Assembly: GCF_019393635.1 (NCBI RefSeq)
Contig: NC_057861.1
Span: 356,215,953 to 356,279,952, forward strand
DNA from: Dromiciops gliroides
Lineage: Eukaryota; Chordata; Mammalia; Microbiotheria; Microbiotheriidae
Reading direction: 5' to 3'
DNA length: 64,000 nucleotides
How positions within the stretch are numbered: the first letter of the stretch is position 1; the number at the start of each line of letters is the position of its first letter. Positions 49,240 through 60,800 of this stretch are shown here, piece by piece. The notes under the pieces were generated by a model. That model searched no databases and was not told the DNA's origin. It was given only the letters and a program-made list of their open reading frames with translations. Both the position numbers and the translations under genes were made by a program.

Positions 49240-50439
49240 AAAATAGTATTTGTTATATGGAATGACTATTTGTCAGGAGAGAGAAAGGTATGCTGGGAGA
49301 AATTTAGCATTGTAAAAAAGGTATCAGAAGTTATTTTTTAAAAATAAAGCCATATCATCAAAATTTGATCCTGTGCATGTAAAAAAAGAAAGAAAAGAAA
49401 GAAAGAAAGCCTGACCCTAAATAAAGACTTCTTTCATCATACTCACTGACCAGCACTTATCATTGGTCTGCTATGTCAAATTATTGTGGCTGGGATCAGT
49501 CCTCCTTATATGAAAAAGTTATATCTGATGAGATGCTTCCCAAATATGACAGTTCATTTTTTACCACGGGGAACACTGGATTGAGCTGCTTTGATTTTTA
49601 ATAATAGAGCTATCACTAAATATAATTATTTTTTGTCATTTCATAGTCCACAAGTATATAGTAAATTTAGGGGGAAATCACATGATTTAGTTAAATAAAC
49701 ATTTTATTAGAGGCTGAAATCAAAATGAAAATTTGTTCTGTTGTTCCAAGTACAGCTTCTAAAGTTCCACCATTATATCTGATGAGATGTAAGTCAATAA
49801 TTTTCACTCCAGACACAATCAACTATTCCAAGGCATCAGGAATACCAGTTTAAAGCTTTTTATGTTTTGTAAAGCCTCCATACATGTTTAAGGCAGTAAA
49901 GCATGACAGTATGCCAGTACATAGAATTTGTACAGAATAGTATATATCAAAGCACTGATGTTTCTATAATAATCTTGTTTCACATGTCTAAGAATTTTTT
50001 TCCATTTTGATAAATATTAGCACTTGTGAAATGCTACTGTTAGTCAGCAATTAGCTATTACTTCCATCATAGATTATTTCAGTTTCGTGCATAGACAGAG
50101 TTCCCTTTGTGTTTTTTATTTGCCTGTTTATCAGGCCGTCAAAAATGATGGTGAAATTTATACTCTGTAAATAAATACTTACAATTTCAGAACAGTATCA
50201 TTATGGATTTCTCAGTTTTAAGTATACATACATCAAATATTACTGATAAATTACAATGTTTCAGGCACTAAACAAGCTATAGAAACCATGGCCTCTCCTG
50301 AAGGAGCTGGCCTCACAACAATTATGTTTATGCATGAATTTAAATTTTTGACAAACCCGATATTCCATATCCAAAGCCTACCATCTATTTGCAAAGCATG
50401 GTATCATAGTGGCCTTCTCCAGAATTGTTTTGCTTCGCT
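49240..50439. other. AT-rich sequence with an AAAG run and an unknown repeat
   Basis: 49,381-49,409 is (AAAG)n. 49,630-49,830 shows similarity to 54,960-55,180 (see separate entries). Nothing else recognised. Confidence 0.4.
49630..49830 (+). repeat. Diverged dispersed repeat, unknown family (unit 1)
   Basis: Shares CATTTCATAGTC, TGATTTAGT, ATTTTATTAGAGG, TCTGATGA and TAATAATTTTC(A)CTCCAGA with 54,960-55,180 in the same order and orientation. Confidence 0.55.
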
Positions 50440-50565
50440 AAGCAAGTAATCAATCAAAAATAATGATTACATGCCTGCTATGTGCCAGGCATTCTGCTAA
50501 GTGCTCAGGATACAATAACAAAAATGAACCTGTCACTGGTCTCATGGAGCTTATATTAGATGAAA
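50440..50565 (+). mobile_element. L2 3'-end fragment
   Basis: TGCTATGTGCCAGGCATTCT, GCTAAGTGCTCAGGATACAA and TCATGGAGCTTATATT match the L2 3' end. Confidence 0.85.
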
Positions 50566-50574
50566 GGAAATAGC

Positions 50575-50775
50575 ATAGAGAAGCAGCAAAGCATAGTGTG
50601 GAGTGTTTGGTTTGGAGTCATAAAACTTGATTTCAAATTCTAATTCTGCATTATGTTTATAAATCCTGCTTCTGTGTGTCCTTATGATATCTGGGCCTCA
50701 ATTTCCTCATATGCAAAATAAATGAACTAAAACAATGTGACCCTAGGCTCACTTTCAACTCACTATGATCTTATG
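50575..50775 (+). mobile_element. MIR SINE remnant
   Basis: GAAGCAGCAAAGCATAGTG, GGAGTCATAAAACTTGATTT, GGGCCTCAATTTCCTCATAT and CAAAATAAATGAACTAAAAC occur in MIR order. Confidence 0.8.
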
Positions 50776-51761
50776 TATATTTGAATAAATAGAAAATTCA
50801 TCCATGGTATTTTTTTTCTTGAGGGAGACATTAGTAATTGGAAGGATCAGGAAAATCTTCAAGAAGATGGTGGTTGAACTGAACTATGAAGAAAACTAGA
50901 TGTTATAAAAGGGAGAATTGGGGCTTGGATGAATTCTACGAATAGTGAGAAGCAAGTAAAAAGATATGGAGACCTCAGTTGGCGTGCTATGTGTGACACT
51001 CAAAATGAAAAGTAATGTGTAGCCAATTCTAGTTGAATTTTGGTTGATTTTTGTTGAACACCTAATAATGATCACCTCCATTAACTAGTTTTGCTTTTCA
51101 TTGTCTCTAAGATAGAACCACTGAGTAGTCTTCAGGTGTGCTACCTCTTGGTACTGTAGCAATCAAACCCAGAAATTATAAAACCAGGAACAGCTGTGAC
51201 TTGCTCTGCATTAGAAAGATGAGGTTATAACCTCCATGTCAACTGCAGGTGCTGATTTATTCCATTTGCTCCAGAATGAAAATTGATTCTCCCTCTTCCC
51301 ATCACTACACATCATGCAGCAAATTGCATCTTGACTTAGAGTTGGGCTAGAGTTACGAGTTTTCAAAAATAGCCAAATTTGAAGGAATTCATGACAGGGA
51401 GATTAAGCAGGGATGTCCTTATCTTCAATGTTGAATTTAACTCTTCTTTACTTAGAAATGTGTCTATATTATGAGTATCACTAAAGTGTGTGTCACCTGT
51501 GTCTGATTTATTGAGTAGCCCATTTGTAACATAGCCTCATTCTCTACTTATAGAGACAAGTAAGTATAAATTTGTCATCACTAAATGAAATTCCTGGAGA
51601 ACACACACCTAATAGACCACAACAAGAAAAATACAATTCTAAAAATCAAGGATCTTTAGCACACTTTATTCCATGGAATCTTAATAATGAAACTATGCAA
51701 AAAATTTTATCAGAAGAGGTCTTTTTAAATATTGAATACAGAATCATAAAAATTCAGTTGT
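50776..51761. other. Unique sequence, nothing recognised
   Basis: No gene, RNA or repeat could be supported. Confidence 0.4.
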
Positions 51762-51772
51762 AAAAGATCTTA

Positions 51773-52752
51773 GAATCTTAAGCTTCCACCTCAGAATTTT
51801 AAGCTTCCAATTCTAATTTTTAAGGGATTATTTCCTTCAGTAAGCTTTTGCACCTCCTTTTTCATTTGGGCAATTCTACTTCTTAAGGAATTGTTTAATT
51901 CAATCAGTTTTTTACTTCCTTTTCCAAGTTGTTGACTTTTTCCCCATAATTTTCCTGTTATAACTCCCATTTCTCTCATTACTTTTCCCATTTTTTCTTC
52001 TCTCTTATTTAATTTTTTAAATCCTTTTTGAGCTCTTCCAGGAAGGCTTTTTGGTATTGAGACCAATTTATCTTCCCTTCTGAGGATTCCCAGTTAGTCA
52101 TTTTGACAATTTTGTCCTCATTTGAATTTGTGTTTTCATCTTCCCTGTCACCATAGAATCTCTCTATCGTAAGGGTTCTTTTATGTTTCTTACTCATATT
52201 TTAACGTATTTTGTGATTTTTAAAGTTGAACTCTGCTTCTGGAGAACAGGGGCCACTGTTGCAAGCTTCTTGTGCTGGGGACCAAGGGCCCGATTAATAG
52301 ATTTCTTCTCTGAGGCTTGTGGATTCCTCACTGCCCTGGGCTTGCTCTCTGTGCTGGAATGGCTTGACCTACTCACACTTGTCCTCTGGGTGGTTCTCTA
52401 GCTGGCCATTTGTCCTCTCAGCCAAGGCTGGGGAGAGGGAGCTCACAAATGACCTGCTGCATCACCAGTCTGCTGAGCCATAACCAGAGAACATCAGCTG
52501 CTGATCTGTGCTGCAGCCAGAAGCCTACCACTGACTTATCTGTGCTACAACTCCTCTTTCACCCAAGTGATATAGATCTTTACTGAATTCTTTCTAAATT
52601 ATCTTAAGGTGAAAGATTATTTCTCTCTGTCTTTGTGTAGGTTTAGTAGCTTCAGAATGTGCTTAGAGGATTATTTTAATGCTGTTTCTGAGGGAAACTC
52701 AGGAGAGTCTGGCAACTTCCTGGTTTCTCTCCTGCATCTTGGCTTCACCCCC
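51773..52752 (-). mobile_element. L1 5'-end fragment without 3' part, with perfect target duplication
   Basis: The minus strand starts at 52,752 near GAAGCCAAGATGC, has a 5'UTR, and an ORF1 beginning at 52,197 (MSKKHKRTLTIERFYGD ... NWSQYQKAFLEELKKDLKN). It stops in the ORF1 coiled coil near 51,800. Perfect 11-bp copies AAAAGATCTTA flank it (51,762-51,772 and 52,753-52,763). No ORF2, 3'UTR or A-tail is present. About 28 bases at 51,773-51,800 are not obviously L1. Confidence 0.82.
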
Positions 52753-53089
52753 AAAAGATCTTATTAGATAGCCAATTCATTCAACATACAAAAAGGAATA
52801 CCATTAAAAAAACCATAACAAAATAAAATCCTCTGGGACATAACCACAAAATGATAATTCAACTTTTTCAGAAGATCTCCAATGAATGTGAATCCACAAC
52901 TTCCTGAAGTAGCGAGTGCTACCTTTGGGGGAGTAAATTGGTACAAAGTTTTCTGCATGATCATTAAGTTAAAATTTTTATATCTTGAAGATTTCTCCCA
53001 ATGGTTTTATTTCTGCCCATATGAATCAAAGGGAAAATAACACTACTTCAAATTCCTGAAGACAAATATTGTGCCCCACTCTTAGCCCA

Positions 53090-53910
53090 TATTATTTTCT
53101 TTATATTTAATCTTCAGATTTCTTCAGTTCCTAAATATCATTCCCATATGGAATGAACCTTCCTAGTTCTGAATATGCTTTGCTGGAATCTCTGTCATCC
53201 TTCAGTTGCATTTATAAAATGTAAGAGATCTAAGTGAACACAACACTCCAGATATGGTCAGCCTGGACCAGAGCACAGTTACATTATTATATTTATATTG
53301 ATGCATGCAATGTCTATCTTAATGCAACCTAAGATTGAGTTAGCATTCTTGATTGTCAAAACATACTGTTGACTCATTGAACTTACAAAAAGTTGATTAA
53401 TCCTTACTCTCTCCTCCCAAAACTTATTTACATGAACTGATACCTACTCATGCTTTCCCCATCTTGCACCAGTGAAGTTGATATTTTGAACTCAAAAGAT
53501 ATATTTATCAGGGTTGTATTTCATCTTATTCAATTTTACCTAATGATCTGGCCTATAAAGACTATTTGAAAAAAAATATTGACTTTGTCATTCATTGTGT
53601 TGCCTATCATTCCTACCTTTTGGTTTTCTGCACATTTGATAAGCATATCAAATGCCTTTACCCAGGACCAAGATCATTTCCTCATGGCACTTCACTGAGG
53701 ATGGCCTCCAAAGAGGACAGTAAATCTTTGGTAATACACATTGAATATATTCAATTATTTCATAATAGTCCACATTTCTCCATCTTTTCCATGAAAATAG
53801 AATGAAGCATTTTATCAAAGGTTCTGCTAGGTTTTTTTTTTTTGTGAGCTATAACTATATCATCACATTTGACCTACCTATTTAATAAGCTTGTCAAAAA
53901 ATGAAATAAG
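53090..53910 (+). mobile_element. Ancient CR1/L3-like dispersed repeat
   Basis: AACACTCCAGATATGGTCAG, ATGCAACCTAAGATTGAGTT, CATCTTGCACCAGTGAAGTT and GGCACTTCACTGAGGATGG follow, in order, an ancient amniote dispersed repeat I recognise. Assignment to CR1/L3 is uncertain. The open frame at 53,566 lies inside it and is not a gene. Confidence 0.5.
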
Positions 53911-54514
53911 GGAAGTTTGACATTAGTAACATTATGGCTCTTTTCTAATTTACCCTTAAGAAAGGGAAACTATTACTACTAGAATTTTCCACATAGAAAT
54001 AGATAACTATCCAGATATTAATGGTTACTCTGTAGTATGTAATAGGACTAGAAAATACTTGGTTTCTGAGATATTTTAGCTATAAGTAATCATTTAACAT
54101 TCCTGTGTTTTCTTTTCATGCTATCCCCCTTTTTTGTTTTTGCACTACATGCTCTTCCATTCTTTAACTACCATTAAAAAAAAATTGAGATGTTAATCCC
54201 TGTTTCTGTACCTGAACAGGAAAGAAGCAGGATATTGCCTATTTCCACTAGTAAATTGAGTTAATAAAAACAATTATAGTTATTTCATATTTATATAACA
54301 TTTTAAGATACTGATCAGCACCATTTCCTAAAGAAGTTAAAGTACAGAATTTTCTTAATCAAAAGGCCAAAAGACACTTTATTTACCTCACCCAGCAAAC
54401 ATGTTGTCTTTTTTCTAAGCAAAAATCAATGCTAGCTAAATATGACAGTAATTATGAATATAAATGAAAGTGCAAAAGATTATAGAGAATGAAGGCATAT
54501 TTTATGTATATGTT
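53911..54514. other. AT-rich sequence, nothing recognised
   Basis: No feature supported. Confidence 0.4.
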
Positions 54515-54690
54515 GCAGTGGAAAGAGCTTTTGACTTATAGCCAGGGAATTGAGGTTTGAATCATGACTCTGCCTTTTAATACATTCATGACCTTGTCCA
54601 AGTCATTTGACCTATATAGATCTTAGTTTCCACATCTATAAAAGTAAATATATATAATCTCTGAGGTCCTTTCAATCTCTAAAACTATAA
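54515..54690 (+). mobile_element. MIR SINE remnant
   Basis: TGCAGTGGAAAGAGCTTTTG, TGAGGTTTGAATCATGACTC, TGTCCAAGTCATTTGACC and TTCCACATCTATAAAAGTAA. A TATATA/TATG simple repeat follows at 54,700-54,785. Confidence 0.85.
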
Positions 54691-54959
54691 TCCTTTGGTA
54701 AATACACATATATGTACATAACCCATATACCTATAAAATATATATGTATTTATGTATATATACATATACATGTATACCTATATATTTCATTTATTTTAAG
54801 AGCTATAAATTCTGGACTTTCATAGTAAAATGTGGTAGATCTTTTACTTTCTTGTTATATTTGTTGTTATTTCTGAACTTTCATCCAAATGCTCTTCATA
54901 TAATCTAACTTCATTGAATCTCCTTTCATGCTTTTGACAGGGTCATTTTCCCCTCTATT

Positions 54960-55180
54960 GCCCTAGTTATTTCAAATCATTTCATAGTCTATCAGTAAAT
55001 GATTTCAATGAAGGAATGAAAGGGGGTGATTACCTGATTTAGTCTAATGAAAATTTTATTAGAGGGTAACATAAAAAAAGAGAATTCATTTCAATGTCCT
55101 ATGTCTTGTTAGTATCCTTCAACCAATTTGTCTGATGAAATACAAACTAATAATTTTCTCTCCAGATATATTGAAATCCC
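54960..55180 (+). repeat. Diverged dispersed repeat, unknown family (unit 2)
   Basis: Partner of 49,630-49,830; see that entry for the shared blocks. Confidence 0.55.
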
Positions 55181-55571
55181 TTTTAGTGTAAAAGGAATGC
55201 TAGCAAGTAATATCTGGAATATTTAAGAAGGGACTAGGTAATGCTTTATTAAGGAGAAGGGAGTGGCTTTCAAATATCAGATTTGTGGTATTTAAGATCT
55301 AAGCATCACGGGGAAACTTTTCCAAGTAGATGTTATGTCTGGAAGGGGAGGGTACCGAATCCTTTGCAAAATGAGGATTCAAAATATTGACTACATCAGG
55401 ACTTCTTAAATTTTTTTCTACTTGTGACTCCTTTTCATCAAAGAAATGATTACATGATCCCAGATACATAGGGGTATAAAATAGGTATGCATAACTTTTT
55501 ACTACTGCCAAATTTTTCACAACACCCACATTTAGTTATGTGACTCCATATGTGTCCATGAACTACAGTTT
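55181..55571. other. Unique sequence upstream of the intact L1
   Basis: Nothing recognised. Its last bases lead into the left target-site copy at 55,572. Confidence 0.4.
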
Positions 55572-55587
55572 AAGAAGCTTTGGTTTA

Positions 55588-56162
55588 GGGGGCGGAGCCA
55601 AGATGGCGGAGAGGAAGCAGCAAGCTGCCTGAGCTCTCCTTCTGTTCCCTCAAAACGAACATTAAATCAAGCCTCTGGACGGATTCTGAAACTACAGAAC
55701 CTGCAAAGAGACAGAGAGACACAGTCCTCCAACCAGAGATAATTTAGAAGACTTCAGGAAAAGGTCGGTCTGACTCGGGCAAAAGGGAGGCCCAGCGCAG
55801 GGCAGCAACCCAGCGCCGAGGGGGTCGGGGCAAATCAGCAGGAGCTGCGGGTCACAGCCGAACAACTGAGGCTCCCGGAACCTGGTTCAAAAATCTGGTG
55901 GCCAAGAAGGACAGTGGAAAAACTTACCTGCACCGGCCGAGAGGGCCACGAACGGCGGGATCAGACACCGGGGTCTGGCCCTGGCTGGCCGAGCACAATC
56001 AGACAGGAAGTGCAGGACAGGGGATCTCCACACACCATAAAGGCCTCAGAGTAAAAGCCCGGTCACACAGCACCTATACACCTGCACAAGAAGCCCAAAA
56101 CAGGGACCCTGGTGCCCCCAGAGCAGACCTCAACTTAAAGAATAAATAAATAAGCTGCAATA
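55588..56162 (+). promoter_or_regulatory. L1 5'UTR, internal promoter region with YY1-like site
   Basis: Known L1 biology places an internal RNA polymerase II promoter here. The sequence shows a YY1-type motif CCAAGATGGCGG at 55,598-55,609 and local CpG richness (55,740-55,960) in an otherwise CpG-poor window. It is the most GC-rich stretch of the window. A short sense frame lies at 55,898-56,149. Confidence 0.75.
55898..56149 (+). CDS. Possible upstream ORF in L1 5'UTR (83 aa)
   Basis: A frame beginning MAKKDSGKTYLH ends 14 bases before the ORF1 start. The L1 at 41.8-47.0 kb has an open 75-codon frame at the matching place (46,694-46,467) beginning MAQQDSGKTYLH. Beyond the first 12 or so residues the two proteins diverge, partly because indels shift the frame, so conservation as protein is doubtful. 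No domain is seen. It could act on ORF1 translation as a uORF or be chance; I consider coding function unproven. Confidence 0.3.
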   Translation: MAKKDSGKTYLHRPRGPRTAGSDTGVWPWLAEHNQTGSAGQGISTHHKGLRVKARSHSTYTPAQEAQNRDPGAPRADLNLKNK

Positions 56163-57308
56163 ATGAGTAAGAAGCAAAAAAGAGCCCTCTCCATTGAGAG
56201 CTTCTGTATCAATAGGGAAGAAGCCAACACAAACTCAGATGAGGACAATAGCCTCAAATTGTCTACATCTGAAGCCTCACAAGGGAAGGTGAATTGGTCG
56301 CAAGAACAAAAAGCCTTCCTGGAAGAGCTCAAAAAGGATTTTAAAAATCAATTGCAAGAGGTAGAAGAAAAAATGGGGAGAGAAATGAAAGCAACACAAA
56401 AAAACTATGAAAAAAGAATCAGCAGCTTAGAAAAGGAAGCTGAAGAAAACAAAGCCTTAAAAAATTCACTTGGCCAAATGGAAAAAAAGCTGCATAATCT
56501 CACTGAAGAAAACAATACCTTAAAAAATTCACTTAGCCAAACGGAAAAAAAGGTACATAATCTCACTGAAGAAAACAATACCTTAAAAAATTCACTTAGC
56601 CAAATGGAAAAAAAGGTGCATAATCTCACTGAAGAAAACAATGCCTTAAAAATTAAAGTGGGACAGTTGGAAGAAAAGGAATCCATGAGACACCAAGAAT
56701 CGGTCAAGCAGAATAAAAAAAATGAAAAAATAGAAGAAAATGTGAAATACCTCATTGGAAAGACAACTGATCTGGAAAACAGATCGAGGAGAGACAATTT
56801 GAGAATCATTGGACTGCCTGAAAGCCATGACCAGAAAAAGAATCTAGATACCATATTCCAGGAAATTATTAAGGAGAACTGCCCTGATATCATAGAATCA
56901 GAGGATAAAATCATCATTGAAAGAATCCATCGATCACCTCCTGAAAGAGACCCCAAAAGGAAAACTCCAAGGAATATTGTAGCCAAATTCCAGAATTATC
57001 AGGTGAAGGAGAAAATACTCCAAGCAGCCAGAAAGAAGCAATTTAAATATCATGGAGCCACAGTCAGGATTGCTCAGGACCTGGCAGCTTCAACATTAAA
57101 GGACCGCAAGGCTTGGAATATGATATTCCGGAAGGCAAAGGAGATTGGATTGCAGCCGAGAATCTATTACCCAGCAAAAATGTGCATTTTCTTTCAGGGG
57201 AAAAGATGGACATTTAATGACATTGGGGACTTTCAATCTTTCATGGTGAAAAGACCAGAACTGAATAGAAAATTTGATCTCAACATACAAGACTCAAGAG
57301 AAGTTTAA
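56163..57308 (+). CDS. L1 ORF1 protein (ORF1p), 381 aa, intact
   Basis: Trimeric RNA-binding chaperone that coats L1 RNA in the cytoplasmic RNP; function is from the family. Visible order: basic/Ser-rich N-terminus (1-45, MSKKQKRALS), coiled coil (about 46-180), RRM-like domain (about 200-305, with ENRSRRDNLRIIGLPE at 206-220 and TPRNIVAKF at 268-276) and C-terminal domain (306-378, with QPRIYYPAK at 331-339). Residues 96-158 are three near-identical 21-residue units, each exactly three heptads, plus a partial fourth. The related L1 at 45.4-46.5 kb has one such unit. Length is a little above human ORF1p (338 aa), largely because of this repeat. The start is the first ATG after the 5'UTR, and its context (ATAATGAG) is weak. 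No frame break is present. Confidence 0.95.
   Translation: MSKKQKRALSIESFCINREEANTNSDEDNSLKLSTSEASQGKVNWSQEQKAFLEELKKDFKNQLQEVEEKMGREMKATQKNYEKRISSLEKEAEENKALKNSLGQMEKKLHNLTEENNTLKNSLSQTEKKVHNLTEENNTLKNSLSQMEKKVHNLTEENNALKIKVGQLEEKESMRHQESVKQNKKNEKIEENVKYLIGKTTDLENRSRRDNLRIIGLPESHDQKKNLDTIFQEIIKENCPDIIESEDKIIIERIHRSPPERDPKRKTPRNIVAKFQNYQVKEKILQAARKKQFKYHGATVRIAQDLAASTLKDRKAWNMIFRKAKEIGLQPRIYYPAKMCIFFQGKRWTFNDIGDFQSFMVKRPELNRKFDLNIQDSREV
56448..56636 (+). repeat. Tandem 63-bp triplication in ORF1 coiled coil
   Basis: Units at 56,448-56,510, 56,511-56,573 and 56,574-56,636, each encoding the pattern N-x-x-LKNSL-x-Q-x-EKK-x-HNLTEE. Units 2 and 3 differ by two bases (by eye), so the latest duplication is recent. 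Confidence 0.97.
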
Positions 57309-57889
57309 AAAGGTAAACAGAGGGGAAAAAAAAAGTTACCCTATTAGGTTAAACTGTTTATATCCCTACACAGGAAGATAATACTCATAACTCTTAAGAA
57401 CTGTAAATGTATTTGGGCAGAGAGAAGGACTTTATATAGAGGGTATAAATATAAATTGTCTTTGATGTGATGATACAAAAGAATTAAGGAGATAAAAAGG
57501 GAGTCTATGGGGAGGAGAGGAAAGGGGAGGTGGAATGGGATGAATTATATCATATGAAGAGGTGGAAAAAAACCTATTATAATAGAGGGAAAGAAAGGAG
57601 GGGGGAACATGGTTTCAACCCTATTCTCATTAGATTTGACTCAAAGAGGGAATAACATATACGTTCATTGGGATAAAGAAACTTAACTCACTCTTTAGGG
57701 AAACAAAAGGGGAAGGGAAAGGGGGGGTCTGAGAAGGGAGGACAAAAGCAAGGGAGAAAAGGGTAAAGAAAAGAGAGGGGGGTGATAAAAAGGGAGGGCA
57801 GATTGGGGGAGGCAGGGGTAAGAAGTAAAACGTCGGTGAGGAGGAATAGGGTGAAAGAAGGGGGGAAAAGTACAAAGGGGGTAAATAGA
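57309..57889 (+). other. Long purine-rich ORF1-ORF2 spacer
   Basis: About 580 bases separate the ORF1 stop from the likely ORF2 start. The second half (57,690-57,890) is strongly purine-rich with G runs. The ORF2 frame is already open from 57,782. Homologous spacers are recognisable in the L1 at 44.8-45.3 kb and in the HAL1-like copies. Confidence 0.85.
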
Positions 57890-60800
57890 ATGGAGGGGAA
57901 TAGACAGTCAGTAATAATAACTGTGAATGTGAATGGGATGAACTCTGCTATAAAACGGAAGCGAATTGCAGAGTGGATTAAAAACCAGAACCCTACAATA
58001 TGCTGTTTACAAGAAACACATTTGAAGCAGAGAGATACACACAGAGTAAAGGTAAAAGGCTGGAGCAGAATATATTATGCCTCAGCTAAAGTAAAAAAGG
58101 CAGGGGTAGCAATCCTTATCTCAGACAAAGTGCAGGCAAAAATAGATCTCATTAAAAGAGATAAGGAAGGAAATTACATCTTACTTAAAGGTACTATAGA
58201 TAATGAAGTAATATCAATATTGAATATGTATGCGCCAAGTGGTATAGCATCCAAGTTCTTAGAGGAGAAGTTAAATGAGTTACAAGAGGAATTAGATAGT
58301 AATACTATACTAGTGGGGGATCTGAATCTCCCCCTCTCAGAATTAGATAAATCTAGCCAAAAAATAAATAAGAAAGAAGTGAAAGAGGTGAATAGATTAC
58401 TAGAAAAGTTAGACATGATAGATGTCTGGAGAAAATTGAATGGGGATAGAAAGGAATATACCTTTTTCTCAGCAGTACATGGCACATTTTCAAAAATTGA
58501 CCATGTATTAGGGCACAAAAACATCATAGTCAAATGTAGAAAGGCAGAAATAGTAAATGCATCCTTCTCAGATCATGATGCAATAAAAATTACATGTAAG
58601 AAAGAGCCAGGGAAAAGTAGAATGAAAATCAATTGGAAACTAAATAATTTCATTCTAAAGAATGAATGGGCCAAACAAGAAATCATAGAAACAATCAATA
58701 ACTTTATCCAAGAGAATGACAATAATGAGACAACATACCAAAATCTATGGGATGCAGCCAAAGCAGTGCTTAGGGGAAAATTTATAGCTCTAAATGCTTA
58801 CATGAATAAAAAAGAGAAAGAGGAGATTAATGAATTGGGCATGCAACTTAAAAAGCTAGAAAAAGAACAAATTAGAAATCCCCAATTAGACACTAAATTA
58901 GAGATCCTGAAAATTAAAGGAGAAATCAATAAGATTGAAAGCAAAAAAACTATAGAACTAATCAATAAAACTAAGAGCTGGTTTTATGAAAAAACCAATA
59001 AAATAGATAAAATACTGGTTAATTTGATTAAAAAAAAGAAAGAAGAAAACCAAATTACCAGTATCAAAAATGAAAAGGGTGATGTTACCACCAATGAAGT
59101 GGAAATTAAAGCAATAATTAGGAAATATTTTGCCCAACTGTATGCCAATAAATTTGACAATCTAAATGAAATGGATGAATATTTACAAAAATACAAACTG
59201 CCCAGGTTAACTGAAGAGGAAATAAAATCCTTAAATAAACCCATATTAGAAAAAGAAATTGAACAAGCTATTAATGAACTCCCTAAGAAAAAATCCCCAG
59301 GGCCAGATGGGTTTACGGGTGAATTTTACCAAACATTTAAAGAACAATTAATTCCAATATTATACAAATTATTTGGAAAAATAGGTGAAGAAGGAGTTCT
59401 ACCAAATTCGTTTTATGACACAAATATGGTGGTGATACCAAAACCAGGCAAAGCAAAAACAGAGAAAGAAAATTATAGACCAATCTCCCTAATGAATATT
59501 GATGCTAAAATCTTAAATAAGATATTAGCAAGGAGATTACAGCAAGTGATCACCAGGATAATACACTATGACCAGGTGGGATTTATACCAGGAATGCAGG
59601 GCTGGTTCAACATTAGGAAAACTATTAACATAATCAACCACATCAATAAGAAAACCAACCAAAATCATATGATTATCTCAATAGATGCAGAGAAAGCTTT
59701 TGACAAAGTACAGCACCCATTCCTAATAAAAACACTAGAGAGTTTAGGAATAGGGGGAGCTTTCCTTAGAATAATAAACAGTATCTACCTAAAGCCATCA
59801 GCAAGTATTATATGCAATGGAGATAAATTAGAGGCCTTCCCAATAAGATCAGGGGTGAAACAGGGATGTCCATTATCACCCCTATTATTTAATATTGTCC
59901 TAGAAATGTTAGCTTTAGCAATCAGAGAAGAGAAAGGAATTAAAGGAATTAGAATAGGCAAGGAGGAAACAAAACTATCACTCTTTGCAGATGATATGAT
60001 GGTATACTTAAGGAATCCTCGAGAATCAAGTCAAAAATTACTTGAAACAATTAACAACTTTAGCAAAGTAGCAGGATATAAAATAAATCCACAGAAATCA
60101 TCAGCATTTCTATACATGACCAACAAAGTCCAGCAGCAAGAGATAGAAAGAGAAATTCCATTTAAAGTAACGGTAGGTAATATAAAATACTTGGGAGTCT
60201 ACTTGCCAAGACAAACCCAGGAACTCTATGAACACAACTACCAAACACTCTTCACACAAATCAAATCAGATCTAAATAATTGGAAAGATATCAATTGCTC
60301 ATGGATAGGCAGAGCTAATATAGTAAAAATGACAATACTGCCTAAATTAATTTACTTATTCAGTGCCATACCAATCAGGCTACCTAAAAATTATTTTATA
60401 CAGCTAGAAAAAATAATAACAAAATTCATCTGGAAAAACAAAAAATCAAGAATATCCAGGGAAATAATGAAAAAAAATTCACAGGAAGGTGGGTTAGCGG
60501 TACCAAACCTGGAGCTTTACTATAAAGCGGCAGTCATCAAAACTATCTGGTACTGGCTAAAAAATAGAGTGGTAGATCAATGGAATAGGCTAGGCTCAGG
60601 AAATGCAGTAGTAAATGACACTAGTAATGTAGTGTTTGATAAACCCAAAGACTCCAGCTTCTGGGATAGGAACTCAGTATTTGACAAAAACTGCTGGGAA
60701 AACTGGAAGATAGTATGGCAGAAATTAGGCTTAGACCAACATCTTACACCTTATACTAAAATAAGGTCAAAATGGATACATGATTTAGACATAAGAGGTG

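Noticed and set aside
53566-53805. 79-codon frame as a small gene
   Set aside because: It lies within an ancient dispersed repeat (53,090-53,910).
55740-55960. CpG island of a host gene promoter
   Set aside because: The CpG-rich stretch lies entirely inside the 5'UTR of the intact L1.
58174-58533. Antisense frames of up to 193 codons within the L1 ORFs
   Set aside because: Mirror frames of ORF1 and ORF2 caused by codon composition; no independent motif was seen.
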